Counted from the first letter of the stretch, positions 25,971 through 36,037 are shown. The stretch: 64,000 nucleotides of DNA from PFJX01 sp963713085 (GCA_963713085.1 CAVQKQ010000010.1:62001-126000), one strand, 5' to 3'. Numbers and translations are program-made. The notes: generated by a model not told the origin, from the letters alone.

Positions 25971-28900
25971 ATGTTTGCCCGCCTGCGCAGCCTGCTCCTG
26001 AAAACCCCGGTTCTGATCGTACTGGGCCTGATCCTGGCCTATCTGCTGTTCGGCTGGTTCGGCTTCGAACCCCTGGTGAAATGGGCGGCGCCCAAGTACA
26101 TCGCCGACAAGACCGGCCACAGCCTGACCCTGGCCGCCGCCAAGTTCGACCCCCTGGCCCTGTCCGTGGACCTGAAGGGCATGAAGCTGGCCGAACCCGA
26201 CGGCAAGCCGTTGCTGGCATTCGACGAGCTGTTCGTGGACTTCGAGGCCAGTGGCCTGTTGCGGCGCGCATTTGCCTTCAAGGACATCCGCCTGGTGGGC
26301 GCGGATGCCCATCTGGTTCTGCTGCCGGATGGCAAGCTCAATTGGACTGCCTTCCTGGAGGCCTTCAAGAGCGAGGATGAAGACGAGAACAAGGACCTGC
26401 CTCGCCTGCTCATCGATCGTATCGCCCTGGAAAAGGGCCGGGTGCATTTCACCGACCGCAAGGTGGTGGAAGGCTACCAGGTCGAGCTGAATCCCATCGA
26501 TTTCAAACTGACCGACCTGTCCACCCTGCCCGACGACAAGGGGGCCTATACCCTGGCGACCCGCACCGAGGCGGGGGCGCGCATCCGCTGGAAGGGCCAG
26601 TTTTCCCTCAACCCCGTGCTGGCCACGGGCGAACTGTCGGTGGACGACCTGCAACTGGCCCGCGTCTGGCCTTACGTGCGCGACCGGCTCAACATGGACA
26701 CCCCAGCGGGCGTGGCCGCCATGGGGCTGAACTACCGGGTGGCCTATGACAACAAGCAGCTTGCGATCGTCCTCAATGATTTGGGCTTCAAGCTGGATGG
26801 CCTGCAACTGCGCGGCAAGGGAGAAGCCGAGCCGGCAGTGGCCCTGGACAGCCTGCAACTGACGGGGGGCAGATTCGATCTGCAGCGTCGCCGGCTGGAT
26901 ATCACCCAGGTGGCCCTGCAGGGTGGATACGTCCATGTTCAGCGCCGTGTGGACGGAAGCATCGATCTGACGGATTGGTTCCGACCCTCCGCGGAAAGCG
27001 CAGTGGTCCAGGCAAAGGTTGCCGGCCAGTCCAGCGCACCCGCGCAGCCCGTCCTGGTGCCGGTCGCCAAGGGCAATATGGACGACCTGAACGACATCCA
27101 GCCTGGCAGCGAGGTGCGCCTGGGAGGCTTGGCCTTCGCCTACAAATCCACGAAGCTGCATCCGGACAGCCTGCCCCGCCTGGACAAGGTAATCCAGGCC
27201 ATGCGGGACAACCCGGACCTGCGGGTGCGTATCGGCGGCCACACCGACAGCGTCGGCAGCGAGCAGTACAACCTGCGCATGTCCGCCGCCCGGGCCGAAT
27301 CGGTACGGGACTACCTGCTGAAGAAGGGCATTGCCACAGAGCGCATCACCACGCGGGGGTATGGCGAGAGCCGTCCGGTGGCGGACAACGCCAGCGAGGC
27401 AGGACGCGCAGCCAACCGCCGGGTGGTATTGCACTTCCATCTGCCCGGCCAGAACCCGGACGGCACAGGCCCGGCGGGTGGGAATGCTGCAGGGGTATGG
27501 ACCGTAAACCTGGACAATTTCATCCTGGACAATATGGGCGTGCGCTATCGCGATACTAGTTTCGCATCGCCCCTGAGTGCCGAGGTGGGCAACGTGAAGG
27601 TGGGATTCAAGGCCCAGGCCCAGGCCGGCGGCGGAGCGCCTCAGGCCAAGGTCGAAGGGTTTGGGGTCGATCTGTCGGGCATCAACCTCGTCTCCGCGGC
27701 CAGTCCCCAGCCGCTGCTGGTGTTGGGCGGGGTGGTCCTGGAGGGGGGGCGGCTGGACCTGGCCGCCCGAGAGGCCGGCATTGCCCGGATCGCCCTGGTC
27801 GACGGCAAGGTGGAAGCGGAACGTGACACCCAGGGCCGCATCCCACTGGTTGAGGCGTTCAAGCCCACCACTGAAGGACATGCCGCACAGGCCGTTGCGA
27901 CCAATGGGGAAGCAGCACCCTGGAAATACCGCCTGGACAAGCTGGAACTCTCAGGCTTCGAAGTGGCGGCCCGAGATCGAAGCGTGAGCCCGGCTGCCGG
28001 TCTGACCCTGCAGCAGATCCAGGCCAGCGTGGCGGGCCTGAGCCAGAATATGCAGGCCAGCCTGCCGGTGAAACTCAGGCTGCATGTCAAGGAGGGCGGG
28101 GCATTTCAGGCCGACGGCAAGGCGGTGATTGCAAACCGCGCCGGCAAGGCCGCGGCGGACCTGCGCCTCAAACTCAGCAATTTGGGCCTGAGGCCGGCGC
28201 AGTCCTACCTCAGCCAGGTCGCCAACCTCACCCTGGCGTCGGGCGCGGCCTCCGCGTCCGGCCATCTGAAATACGATGGCACGCTGAAGTTCGACGGCGG
28301 CTTCCAGGTGGTGGACCTGCTGCTGAACGAGTTGGACGGCGGCGCCCGCTTCCTGGCCTGGAAGCGCCTGGAGAGCGACAGCGTGAGCTACCGGCCCGAG
28401 GCTCTCAACATCGAGGAGCTCAAGCTGGACGGCCTGGGGGCCAAGCTGGTGATCTACAAGGACAAGACGGTCAATCTGAAAAAGATCCTCAAGGCCCGGA
28501 CGCCGCCGCCTGCCAGTGCTGCGTCCGCGGTCAAGAAGGACGAACCGGCCACCCGCATGACCATCGACCGCATCCGCGTGGAGAACGGCGAGATGGACTT
28601 CGCCGACCTTTCCCTGGCCCTGCCCTTCGGCGCCCGCATTCACGACTTCAAGGGCAGCTTCAACGGCATTTCCACCAAGCCCGGCAGCGTGGCCCAATTG
28701 GAACTGGACGGCCTGGTGGACGAGTACGGCTTGGCGCGGGCGGTGGGCCAGCTGGACCTGTTCGATCCCACGGCCTTCATGGACATCAACGTGGTGTTCC
28801 GCAATGTGGAGATGACCCGGCTGACGCCCTATACAGCCACCTTCGTGGGACGCAAGATCGATTCCGGCAAGCTGTCCCTGGACCTGGAATACAAGATCAA

Positions 28901-29855
28901 GGACCGCCAACTGCTGGGCGAGAACCAGATCATCATGGACCAGCTGACCCTGGGCGAGCGGGTGGAGAGCCCCACCGCCAAGAACCTGCCCCTGGATCTG
29001 GCCCTGGCCATCCTCAAGGACAGCGATGGCAAGATAGACTTGGGCCTGCCGGTGTCGGGCAGCCTGGACGATCCCCAGTTCAGCTACGGCCGCATCATCT
29101 GGAAGGCCATCACCAACATCATCGGCAAGATCGTCACGGCTCCGTTCCGGGCACTGGGCGCCCTGTTCGGCGGCGGTGGCGAGAAGCTGGAGAAGATCGC
29201 CTTCGAGGCCGGCGAGGCGAGTCTGACGCCACCGGAAAAGGAAAAATTCAAGCAGATCGCCAAGATCCTCACCAAGCGCCCGGGCCTGGCTCTGACCATC
29301 CATCCCGCCTGGTCCGAGCAGATCGACCGGCCCGCCATCAAGGAGCGCCAGCTGCGCCGTGCCGTGCTGGAACAGATGGGCGTGAAGCTGGCGCCGGACG
29401 AGGAACCCGGTCCCATCTCCACCGCCAACGCCAAGACCCGCGCGGCTCTGGAAGCCCTCTACGCCAAGCGTTTCGGCGACGAGGCGTGGACCGGCCTCGA
29501 GGCCAAGTGGCGCCAGGCCAACCCGGACAAGAAGCAGGAATCCGGCGCCGGCAAGATGCTGTCCCGGCTCAAGGGCCTGTTCAAGAAGGAAGAGCCCCTG
29601 TCCGCCGACGACCTGGCCCTGCTCAAGGGGGCGGACCTCCATGCCCTGCTGTACGACCGTCTGCTGGGCAAGCAGACGGTCAGCGATGCCGTTCTGGGCG
29701 AGCTGGCCCGGCAGCGGGGGCAGGCCATCCTGAGCGGGCTGACCGCATTGGGGACGCCTGCCGAACGGGTCAATGTAGCCCCGGCGGAGAAATTCGACGG
29801 GGAGGGCAGGGAGATACCCGCCCGCATGGAATTGGGGGTCGCCAAGGCGAAGTAG
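25971..29855 (+). CDS. Giant DUF748 (AsmA-like) protein with inserted OmpA domain
   Basis: A 1294-residue protein with an AAGGAGAAG ribosome site, one N-terminal membrane anchor (about residues 10-30) and a long periplasmic beta-rich body of DUF748/AsmA-like repeats (LDLAAREAGIARIALVDGK and similar). An OmpA C-terminal-like domain interrupts it at about residues 380-490: FAYKSTKLHPDSLPRLDKVI, GGHTDSVGSEQYNLRMSAAR and GYGESRPVADNASEAGRAANRRV. This domain normally binds peptidoglycan. Near the C-terminus a second, degenerate OmpA-like stretch (FEAGEASLTPPEKEKFKQIAK) appears. AsmA-like proteins may bridge inner and outer membranes and move phospholipid. That role is a family-level inference. Confidence 0.88.
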   Translation: MFARLRSLLLKTPVLIVLGLILAYLLFGWFGFEPLVKWAAPKYIADKTGHSLTLAAAKFDPLALSVDLKGMKLAEPDGKPLLAFDELFVDFEASGLLRRAFAFKDIRLVGADAHLVLLPDGKLNWTAFLEAFKSEDEDENKDLPRLLIDRIALEKGRVHFTDRKVVEGYQVELNPIDFKLTDLSTLPDDKGAYTLATRTEAGARIRWKGQFSLNPVLATGELSVDDLQLARVWPYVRDRLNMDTPAGVAAMGLNYRVAYDNKQLAIVLNDLGFKLDGLQLRGKGEAEPAVALDSLQLTGGRFDLQRRRLDITQVALQGGYVHVQRRVDGSIDLTDWFRPSAESAVVQAKVAGQSSAPAQPVLVPVAKGNMDDLNDIQPGSEVRLGGLAFAYKSTKLHPDSLPRLDKVIQAMRDNPDLRVRIGGHTDSVGSEQYNLRMSAARAESVRDYLLKKGIATERITTRGYGESRPVADNASEAGRAANRRVVLHFHLPGQNPDGTGPAGGNAAGVWTVNLDNFILDNMGVRYRDTSFASPLSAEVGNVKVGFKAQAQAGGGAPQAKVEGFGVDLSGINLVSAASPQPLLVLGGVVLEGGRLDLAAREAGIARIALVDGKVEAERDTQGRIPLVEAFKPTTEGHAAQAVATNGEAAPWKYRLDKLELSGFEVAARDRSVSPAAGLTLQQIQASVAGLSQNMQASLPVKLRLHVKEGGAFQADGKAVIANRAGKAAADLRLKLSNLGLRPAQSYLSQVANLTLASGAASASGHLKYDGTLKFDGGFQVVDLLLNELDGGARFLAWKRLESDSVSYRPEALNIEELKLDGLGAKLVIYKDKTVNLKKILKARTPPPASAASAVKKDEPATRMTIDRIRVENGEMDFADLSLALPFGARIHDFKGSFNGISTKPGSVAQLELDGLVDEYGLARAVGQLDLFDPTAFMDINVVFRNVEMTRLTPYTATFVGRKIDSGKLSLDLEYKIKDRQLLGENQIIMDQLTLGERVESPTAKNLPLDLALAILKDSDGKIDLGLPVSGSLDDPQFSYGRIIWKAITNIIGKIVTAPFRALGALFGGGGEKLEKIAFEAGEASLTPPEKEKFKQIAKILTKRPGLALTIHPAWSEQIDRPAIKERQLRRAVLEQMGVKLAPDEEPGPISTANAKTRAALEALYAKRFGDEAWTGLEAKWRQANPDKKQESGAGKMLSRLKGLFKKEEPLSADDLALLKGADLHALLYDRLLGKQTVSDAVLGELARQRGQAILSGLTALGTPAERVNVAPAEKFDGEGREIPARMELGVAKAK

Positions 29856-29968
29856 CCCGCGCTGCGCTTAATCGGAGCCGGGAGGAAGGAGGGGATACGG
29901 GGTGGATGTCATAATGCGGTCATCCCGATCCGCCAACCTCTCCACGCTTTTCTTTTCGGCACGCGCCC

Positions 29969-31450
29969 ATGCAGGAATACCAGACCCTAGCCGCCATCGA
30001 TCTCGGCTCCAACTCTTTCCATTTGCAGGTTGGCAGGGTGGAAGGGGAGCAGCTTTTCTACCTGGACGCCATCAAGGAGCCGGTGCGCCTGGCGGCGGGC
30101 CTGACCGCCAGAAAGAACCTGGATGCCGCTTCCCAGGCCCGCGCCCTCGACTGTCTGTCCCGCTTCGGTGAACGCCTGCAGGGCATGCCCGCCGGCGCGG
30201 TGCGGGCGGTGGGCACCTCCGCCCTGAGGGTGGCGAAGAACTCCTCTGTTTTCCTGGCCAAGGCGCGCCAGGCCCTGGGCTTCGAGATCGAGATCGTGGC
30301 CGGCCGGGAAGAGGCGCGGCTGATCTATCTGGGCGTGTCCCACAGCCTGCCCCTGACCCAGGCCCCCCGCCTGGTGGTGGATATCGGCGGCGGTTCCACG
30401 GAATGCATCATCGGCACCGGCTACGAGCCCCAGGATCGGGAAAGCCTGCGCATGGGCTGCGTGGTGTTCTCCAGGCAGTTTTTTCCAGCGGGAAGGGTGG
30501 ACAAGGCCGCCATGAAGGCGGCTGAAACCGCGGCCATGATCGAGACCCAGGTGGTGGCGAGCCTGTTTCGCGCGGGCAGTTGGGAAGAGGCGGTAGGCTC
30601 GTCCGGTACGGCCAAGGCCCTGGGGGAGATCTGCCGGCTGAACGGCTATTCGGACGGGGCCATCACACTGGACGGCCTGAAATGGCTGCGCGAGCGCCTG
30701 ATCAAGACGGGATCGGCGAAGCGCCTGGATATCCCCGGCCTCAAGGCCGATCGCAAGCCGGTCATTGCCGGCGGGTTGGCGGTGATGCTGGCGCTGTTCC
30801 AGGAATTGGGCATCGAGACCATGACCGCCGCCCAGGGGGCCATGCGCGAAGGCATCCTGCAGGACCTGCTGGGCCGGGTCCATGACCACGACATGCGCGA
30901 CGTCACCATCGCCCAGTTTCAGCGGCGCTATCGGGTGGACACCCGCCAGGCCGCCCGGGTCGAAAGGCTGGCCATCGAGCTTTGCAAGTATCTGGAAGCC
31001 TGCGGCGACGAGGATGCGCTGCGCTTCCTGTCCTGGGCCGCCCGGATGCACGAAATCGGCATATCCATCGCCCACTCCGGGTTGCACAAGCATGGCGCCT
31101 ATATCCTGGAAAACGCCGACATGCCCGGCTTTTCCCGCCGCGACCAGTCCCGTCTGGCGGCGCTGGTGCGGGCCAGCCGGGGCGGGTTGAGCAAGCTCGG
31201 CCTAGCCGTCGACGATTCCCTCTGGCCCTTGATCCTGTGTCTGCGCCTGGCGGTCCTGCTCAATACCAGCCGCAGCGACGCGGTAAGCGACTCGGTTCGC
31301 CTGGAATGCCGGGCGGGGACCTGCGAACTGTATCTGCCCGGCGACTGGCTGAGAAACAACCCGTTGACCCAGGCTGTGCTGGAGGAGGAACTGCGGAATT
31401 GGTCGGCGGTGTCGCCGGTGGTGCGCCTGGCCGGCCTGCGGGAATCGTGA
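29969..31450 (+). CDS. ppx: Exopolyphosphatase (Ppx/GppA family)
   Basis: A 493-residue ASKHA-fold enzyme cutting terminal phosphate from polyphosphate or pppGpp. Phosphate-1 motif DLGSNSFHL (about 11-19), VVDIGGGSTECIIG (about 138) and SSGTAKAL (about 210) are intact. The C-terminal helical domain carries an HD-like segment, RMHEIGISIAHSGLHKHGAY (about 358-378), as in Ppx. It faces the convergent ppk gene 54 bp away, which is a common arrangement. Confidence 0.94.
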   Translation: MQEYQTLAAIDLGSNSFHLQVGRVEGEQLFYLDAIKEPVRLAAGLTARKNLDAASQARALDCLSRFGERLQGMPAGAVRAVGTSALRVAKNSSVFLAKARQALGFEIEIVAGREEARLIYLGVSHSLPLTQAPRLVVDIGGGSTECIIGTGYEPQDRESLRMGCVVFSRQFFPAGRVDKAAMKAAETAAMIETQVVASLFRAGSWEEAVGSSGTAKALGEICRLNGYSDGAITLDGLKWLRERLIKTGSAKRLDIPGLKADRKPVIAGGLAVMLALFQELGIETMTAAQGAMREGILQDLLGRVHDHDMRDVTIAQFQRRYRVDTRQAARVERLAIELCKYLEACGDEDALRFLSWAARMHEIGISIAHSGLHKHGAYILENADMPGFSRRDQSRLAALVRASRGGLSKLGLAVDDSLWPLILCLRLAVLLNTSRSDAVSDSVRLECRAGTCELYLPGDWLRNNPLTQAVLEEELRNWSAVSPVVRLAGLRES

Positions 31451-31504
31451 GCCGGGGCATGCTGGCGCCACCGGGTCGGCCGGCCCGGCGACACACTGGC
31501 TTCT

Positions 31505-33571
31505 TCAGCTCTTGGCCGCCAGCACGCTGAGCAGGAATGCCTGGGCGTCGAAGGCCTTGCCGCGCCGGGCCCGGCGCTTGTAGCTGCCGTCAGGCAGCAT
31601 TTCCCAGGCCCGCACGTTGTCCTTGAGGTAGGGTTTCAGGCTTTCGTTGACGACCCGGCGCTTGAGTTTCGGGTCCAGCAACGGGAAGCCGGTCTCGATG
31701 CGGCGGAAGAAGTTCCGGTCCATCCAGTCGGCGCTGGCCAGCCAGACGTCCTCCTTGCCGCCGTTCCAGAAATAGAACACCCGGTGGTGCTCCAGGAAGC
31801 GGCCGATGATGGAGCGCACCCGGATATTGTCCGACACCCCCGGGATGCCCGGCTTCAGGGCGCACACGCCGCGCACGATCAGGTCCACCTGGACACCGGC
31901 CTGTGATGCTTCGTACAGGGCGGCGATGATCCTGGGCTCCAGCAGGGAGTTCATCTTGGCGACGATGATCGCCTTCTCGCCCCGCGCGGCCCGCTCCGTC
32001 TCGGCGCGGATGGCCTGGATCATGCGCGGATGCAGGGTGAAGGGCGATTGCAGCAGCAGGGTGTGCTCGTGGGCCCGGCCCAGGCCGGTGAGTTGCATGA
32101 ACACGTCGTTCACGTCCTGGCAAAGGTCCGGCTGGCAGGTCATCAGGCCGAAGTCCGTGTACATGCGCGCGGTACGCGGGTGGTAGTTGCCGGTGCCGAG
32201 GTGGGCGTAGCGCTTCAGCTTGCCGTTTTCCCGACGCACCACCATGGCCAGCTTGGCGTGGGTCTTGTAGCCCACCACGCCGTAGACGACATGGGCGCCG
32301 GCCTTTTCCAGCTGTTCCGCCCAGTTGATGTTGGCCTCCTCGTCGAACCTGGCCAGCAGTTCCACCACGGCGGTGACTTCCTTGCCACGCTGGGCGGCGG
32401 CGATGAGCTGGCGCATCAGTTCGGAATCGGTGCCGGTACGGTAGACGGTCTGCTTGATGGCCAGGACGTCCGGGTCCTCGGCGGCCTGGCGGATGAAGTC
32501 GATGACCGGCTGGAACGACTGGTAGGGATGGTGCAACAGGATGTCGCCCTTGGTGATGGTCTTGAAGATGTCGTCGGACTTGACCAGGGCGACCGGCAGC
32601 CCTTGCGTCACCGGCGGGAACTTCAGATCGGGCCGGTCCACCCGGTCCGGCACCGCCATGAGCCGCACCAGATTCACCGGGCCGTTGACCTGATAGAGAT
32701 CGTCGCCGCCGAGGCCGAACTGCTGGAGCAGGTACTGGGACATCTCCTCCGAACAGTTGTCCGCCACTTCCAGGCGCACGGCGTTGCCGAAATGGCGATG
32801 GGGCAGTTCGCCTTGGAGTTGCTCCCGCAGGTTCTTGTTTTCCTCCTCGTCGACGAACAGGTCGGAATTGCGGGTGGCCCGGAACTGGTAGCAGCCCAGC
32901 ACCTCCATGCCGGTGAACAGCTCGCCCACATGGGCGTGGAGGATGGAGGAGAGGAACACGAAACCGTACTCGCACCCGGCGATCTCGGCGGGCATCTGGA
33001 TGAAGCGGGGCAGGCTGCGGGGCGCCTGGACCACGGCGCGGCCGGAGTTGCGCCCGAAGGCGTCCTTGCCCGACAACTCCACGGCGAAGTTCAGGCTCTT
33101 GTTGAGCACGTTGGGAAAGGGGTGGGACGGATCCAGGCCGATGGGCGTCAGCACCGGCATCAGGTCGTTGAAGAAGAAGTCCCTGATCCAGGCGGTCTGG
33201 GCCGGGTTCCAGTGGGTGCGGCGCAGAAAGCGGATGTCACGCTCGGCCATGGCCGGCAGCACGGACTTGTTCAATACCTCGTATTGCCGGGCCACCATGG
33301 CGTGGGCGGTCGTCGAAACCTCCTTGAAGACCTGGCGCGCGGTCATGCCGTCGGAGCCCACATGGTGCGGATTGAGGCGGATCTGTTCCTTCAGGCCGGC
33401 CACCCGGATCTCGAAAAACTCATCCATGTTGCTGGACAGGATGCATAGAAAGCGCAGGCGTTCCAGCAGGGGGGTGGCGGTATCCTCGGCCTGGGCCAGT
33501 ACCCGGCGGTTGAATTCCAGGAGTCCCAATTCACGGTTGATGAGGTATTCAGGTTGCGGCAGATGGCTCAT
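31505..33571 (-). CDS. ppk: Polyphosphate kinase 1
   Basis: A 688-residue enzyme polymerising ATP gamma-phosphate into polyphosphate. The N-terminal LINRELGLLEFNRRVL, the SSNMDEFFEIRVAG motif and the phospholipase-D-type region (KTHAKLAMVVRRENG with the autophosphorylated His) are all present. So are YHPRTARMYTDFG, and the C-terminal VRSIIGRFLEHHRVFYF with DWMDRNFFRRIE. The start at 33571 lies before conserved residues, and a GTG 18 bases upstream is an alternative. It is divergent from the CYTH-CHAD gene by an 80-bp gap, so the two share a promoter region. Confidence 0.97.
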   Translation of the reverse strand: MSHLPQPEYLINRELGLLEFNRRVLAQAEDTATPLLERLRFLCILSSNMDEFFEIRVAGLKEQIRLNPHHVGSDGMTARQVFKEVSTTAHAMVARQYEVLNKSVLPAMAERDIRFLRRTHWNPAQTAWIRDFFFNDLMPVLTPIGLDPSHPFPNVLNKSLNFAVELSGKDAFGRNSGRAVVQAPRSLPRFIQMPAEIAGCEYGFVFLSSILHAHVGELFTGMEVLGCYQFRATRNSDLFVDEEENKNLREQLQGELPHRHFGNAVRLEVADNCSEEMSQYLLQQFGLGGDDLYQVNGPVNLVRLMAVPDRVDRPDLKFPPVTQGLPVALVKSDDIFKTITKGDILLHHPYQSFQPVIDFIRQAAEDPDVLAIKQTVYRTGTDSELMRQLIAAAQRGKEVTAVVELLARFDEEANINWAEQLEKAGAHVVYGVVGYKTHAKLAMVVRRENGKLKRYAHLGTGNYHPRTARMYTDFGLMTCQPDLCQDVNDVFMQLTGLGRAHEHTLLLQSPFTLHPRMIQAIRAETERAARGEKAIIVAKMNSLLEPRIIAALYEASQAGVQVDLIVRGVCALKPGIPGVSDNIRVRSIIGRFLEHHRVFYFWNGGKEDVWLASADWMDRNFFRRIETGFPLLDPKLKRRVVNESLKPYLKDNVRAWEMLPDGSYKRRARRGKAFDAQAFLLSVLAAKS

Positions 33572-33651
33572 GGAGGCGGGCTGTAACACGAAATATTAAA
33601 CCTGATGCTAACCTCAAAGCCCGGCCGTCTTCTATCGCACCCCGTCATCCC

Positions 33652-35121
33652 ATGGAAATAGAACTCAAGCTGGCACTGGATCCCCGCGATCTTCCCAGGC
33701 TGAAGCGACATCCGGCCCTGTCGGGGGCCAAGCCCCAGTTCCGCACCCTGCACAGCGTTTACTACGACACCCCGGACTTCGCCCTGATGGGGCGCGGCAT
33801 CGCCTATCGCCTGCGCCGGGTGGGCTACCACTGGGTGCAGACGGTGAAGGCAGAGTCGGCGTCGGTGGGGGCCCTGTCCAGCCGTCCCGAGTGGGAAGTG
33901 CAAGTGGCGGACAACCAGCCGGATTTCAGCGTGCTGCCGCCGGAAGCCCTAGCCTGTTTCGACGGCGTCGACCACACCCTGCTGGCGCCCGTCTTCATTA
34001 CTGAGTTCAAACGCCAGACCTGGCAGATCGAGATAGGCGAAACCCGCGCCGAGGTGGCCGTGGACGTGGGGCAAATTCTGGCCGGAGAGTGCAAGGCAGG
34101 GTTGTGCGAGGTGGAAATCGAGCTCAAGTCGGGCCTGCCCGTCGACTTGTTCGATCTGGCCCTGAGGCTTCATGGCGACGTGCCCTTGCTGGTGGAGCCG
34201 CGCAGCAAGGCGGCCCGGGGCTATGCTCTTGCGGGCGCCTATCTGCCCGCGCCGGTCAAGGCGATCCAGCCACCCCTGACGCCGCGCATGCCGGCCGGCG
34301 AGGCCTGGCGCGCCATCGTACGGGCGGCCCTGACCCAGGCCACGGCCAATGTGCCGGGTTTTCTCGCGGAGCCGGAAAATATCGAATACCTGCATCAGCT
34401 GCGTGTCGCCTTGCGCCGTCTGCGGGTGGCGGCAAGCCTGGCAAAAGGCCTTGGACTGGACCGTCCGGGTTGGGAAAACGGATTGCGGGACGTGATGCAT
34501 AAACTGAATCCGGCCCGGGATTGGGATGTCTTTCTGGAGGGGACCTTGCCCCGGGCGACAGAGGTCTTCGAGAACGATGCCATCGGCGAGCCCTTGCTCC
34601 ATCAGATCCAACAGACGGCGGCGAAAGCGCGCCAACTCGCCCAGGACGCCGTGGTCGCCCCGGAGTTCACCCGGCTCATCATGGAAATAGGCAGGGGGCT
34701 GCTGGATCCCGTCGACGTCGATTCCACCGCCAAGGCCTGGTCGGCCCATGTCCTGGAAGAACGATGGAAAGACCTGCACAAGCGGGGCAGGAAAATAACC
34801 AAGCTGGGCCCGGGCGGGCGCCATGAGGTGCGTATCGCCGCCAAGCGGATGCGCTATGCCGCCGAGGCCTTCGACGTGCTCTACGGCAAGCGCGCCAGGA
34901 AATATCTGGTGTGCCTCGCCGCGCTCCAGGATGGGCTCGGGTTGGCCAACGACGTGGCGATGGCCAGCCAATTGCTGCGCGGGATAGGGGGCAGACACCC
35001 GCAACTGGCCTTCGACTGCGGCCGCATCGTCGGCATGCTGGTGGTCATGGCCCGGAACCATGGCGATCTTGCCGGGCGGCAATGGCGGGATTTGCTCGAA
35101 GCTCCCTTGTTCTGGCGCTGA
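33652..35121 (+). CDS. CYTH-CHAD domain protein (inorganic triphosphatase type)
   Basis: A 489-residue two-domain protein. The CYTH domain (about 1-200) opens with EIELKL and has LHSVYYDTPDF, RLRRVGYHWVQTVKAE and CEVEIELKSG. These Glu, Lys and Arg residues line the triphosphate tunnel, so triphosphatase or polyphosphate binding is expected. The CHAD domain (about 215-480) is rich in basic helices (EYLHQLRVALRRLRVAAS, HEVRIAAKRMRYAAEAFD), the pattern known to bind polyphosphate. Its position beside ppk and ppx supports a polyphosphate role. Comparable to E. coli YgiF. Confidence 0.93.
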   Translation: MEIELKLALDPRDLPRLKRHPALSGAKPQFRTLHSVYYDTPDFALMGRGIAYRLRRVGYHWVQTVKAESASVGALSSRPEWEVQVADNQPDFSVLPPEALACFDGVDHTLLAPVFITEFKRQTWQIEIGETRAEVAVDVGQILAGECKAGLCEVEIELKSGLPVDLFDLALRLHGDVPLLVEPRSKAARGYALAGAYLPAPVKAIQPPLTPRMPAGEAWRAIVRAALTQATANVPGFLAEPENIEYLHQLRVALRRLRVAASLAKGLGLDRPGWENGLRDVMHKLNPARDWDVFLEGTLPRATEVFENDAIGEPLLHQIQQTAAKARQLAQDAVVAPEFTRLIMEIGRGLLDPVDVDSTAKAWSAHVLEERWKDLHKRGRKITKLGPGGRHEVRIAAKRMRYAAEAFDVLYGKRARKYLVCLAALQDGLGLANDVAMASQLLRGIGGRHPQLAFDCGRIVGMLVVMARNHGDLAGRQWRDLLEAPLFWR

Positions 35122-35128
35122 CGGCCGG

Positions 35129-35977
35129 TCAAACCCGGTCCTGCCACCTGAGGCCGTTCAATACCGCCCTGGCGGTAATGGCCACCTCCGAGGCGGTGAG
35201 GCCCACCGGACCGCGTCCGGCATCGAGGGCATTATCCGCGGCCGTGCCGTGTATCCACACCCCGGTCACCGCGGCTTCTTCCGTGCCCAGGCCCTGTGCG
35301 ACCAGGGCGGCGATGATGCCGGTCAGAACGTCGCCCATGCCGGGGGCCGCCATGCCGGGGTTGCCTGTCGCATTGCGCCATACGGGTTGGCCATGGCGAT
35401 GGATCAGGGTGCCCGCGCCTTTCAGGACGATACATGCGGGATAGCGCTTGGCCAGTTTCCGGATGGCGCTTTCCCGGTCAGCCTGGACGGCCGCCGTGGC
35501 CACGCCGAGCAGGCGTCCCGCCTCCCCGGGGTGGGGCGTGAGCAGCGTGGGCGAGCCACGCGCCGCCAGACGTTCCTGAAGTTCGACCTCCTGGGCGATC
35601 AGATTCAGGCCGTCCGCGTCCAGGAGCAATGGGTAGTCCACCGCCAGGGCGCGCTCCAGCCACTGGCGGGCGCCCCCCGAGCGGCCCATGCCCGGGCCCG
35701 CCACCAGGCAGGCCGGCGTGGGGAGTTGCAGGGCCCGTTCCGGCGTGCCGACCATGAGTTCTGGCGTGGCTGGATCGAAGCAGACAGCTTCGTCCAGCAG
35801 GCCAACATAGACACGTCCCGCTCCGCATAGCAAGGCGGCGCGCGAGGCCAGCAATGCGGCCCCGACCATACCGGGGGCTCCCCCAAGGACGCCGACCCCG
35901 CCGTAATCGCCCTTATGGCAATTGTCGGGTCGGGTCGGCAGTGGGGTGGGAGTGGCGATTTCCTGTGTTCCAAACAT
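35129..35977 (-). CDS. nnrD: NAD(P)H-hydrate dehydratase (NnrD), stand-alone
   Basis: A 282-residue ribokinase-like repair enzyme dehydrating damaged NAD(P)HX. Signatures: HKGDYGGVGVLGGAPGMVGAALLAS (about 24-48), LVAGPGMGRS, LLDADGLNLIA, LLTPHPGEAGRLLG and AAPGMGDVLTGIIAAL (the glycine loop). The epimerase domain (NnrE), fused in many species, is absent, so NnrE must be encoded elsewhere. Start 35977 (MFGTQEIATP) was chosen because the longer frame overlaps a small gene and is not conserved. Confidence 0.93.
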   Translation of the reverse strand: MFGTQEIATPTPLPTRPDNCHKGDYGGVGVLGGAPGMVGAALLASRAALLCGAGRVYVGLLDEAVCFDPATPELMVGTPERALQLPTPACLVAGPGMGRSGGARQWLERALAVDYPLLLDADGLNLIAQEVELQERLAARGSPTLLTPHPGEAGRLLGVATAAVQADRESAIRKLAKRYPACIVLKGAGTLIHRHGQPVWRNATGNPGMAAPGMGDVLTGIIAALVAQGLGTEEAAVTGVWIHGTAADNALDAGRGPVGLTASEVAITARAVLNGLRWQDRV

Positions 35978-36037
35978 GGTTTTCTTTTCTAAACAAACGC
36001 CTATAAATGCATTACAGACCAATGGAAGGAGGATGTC

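Noticed and set aside
25860..27881. 673-residue minus-strand frame across the DUF748 gene
   Set aside because: Shadow. The plus strand has the OmpA and AsmA-like motifs and a strong ribosome site.
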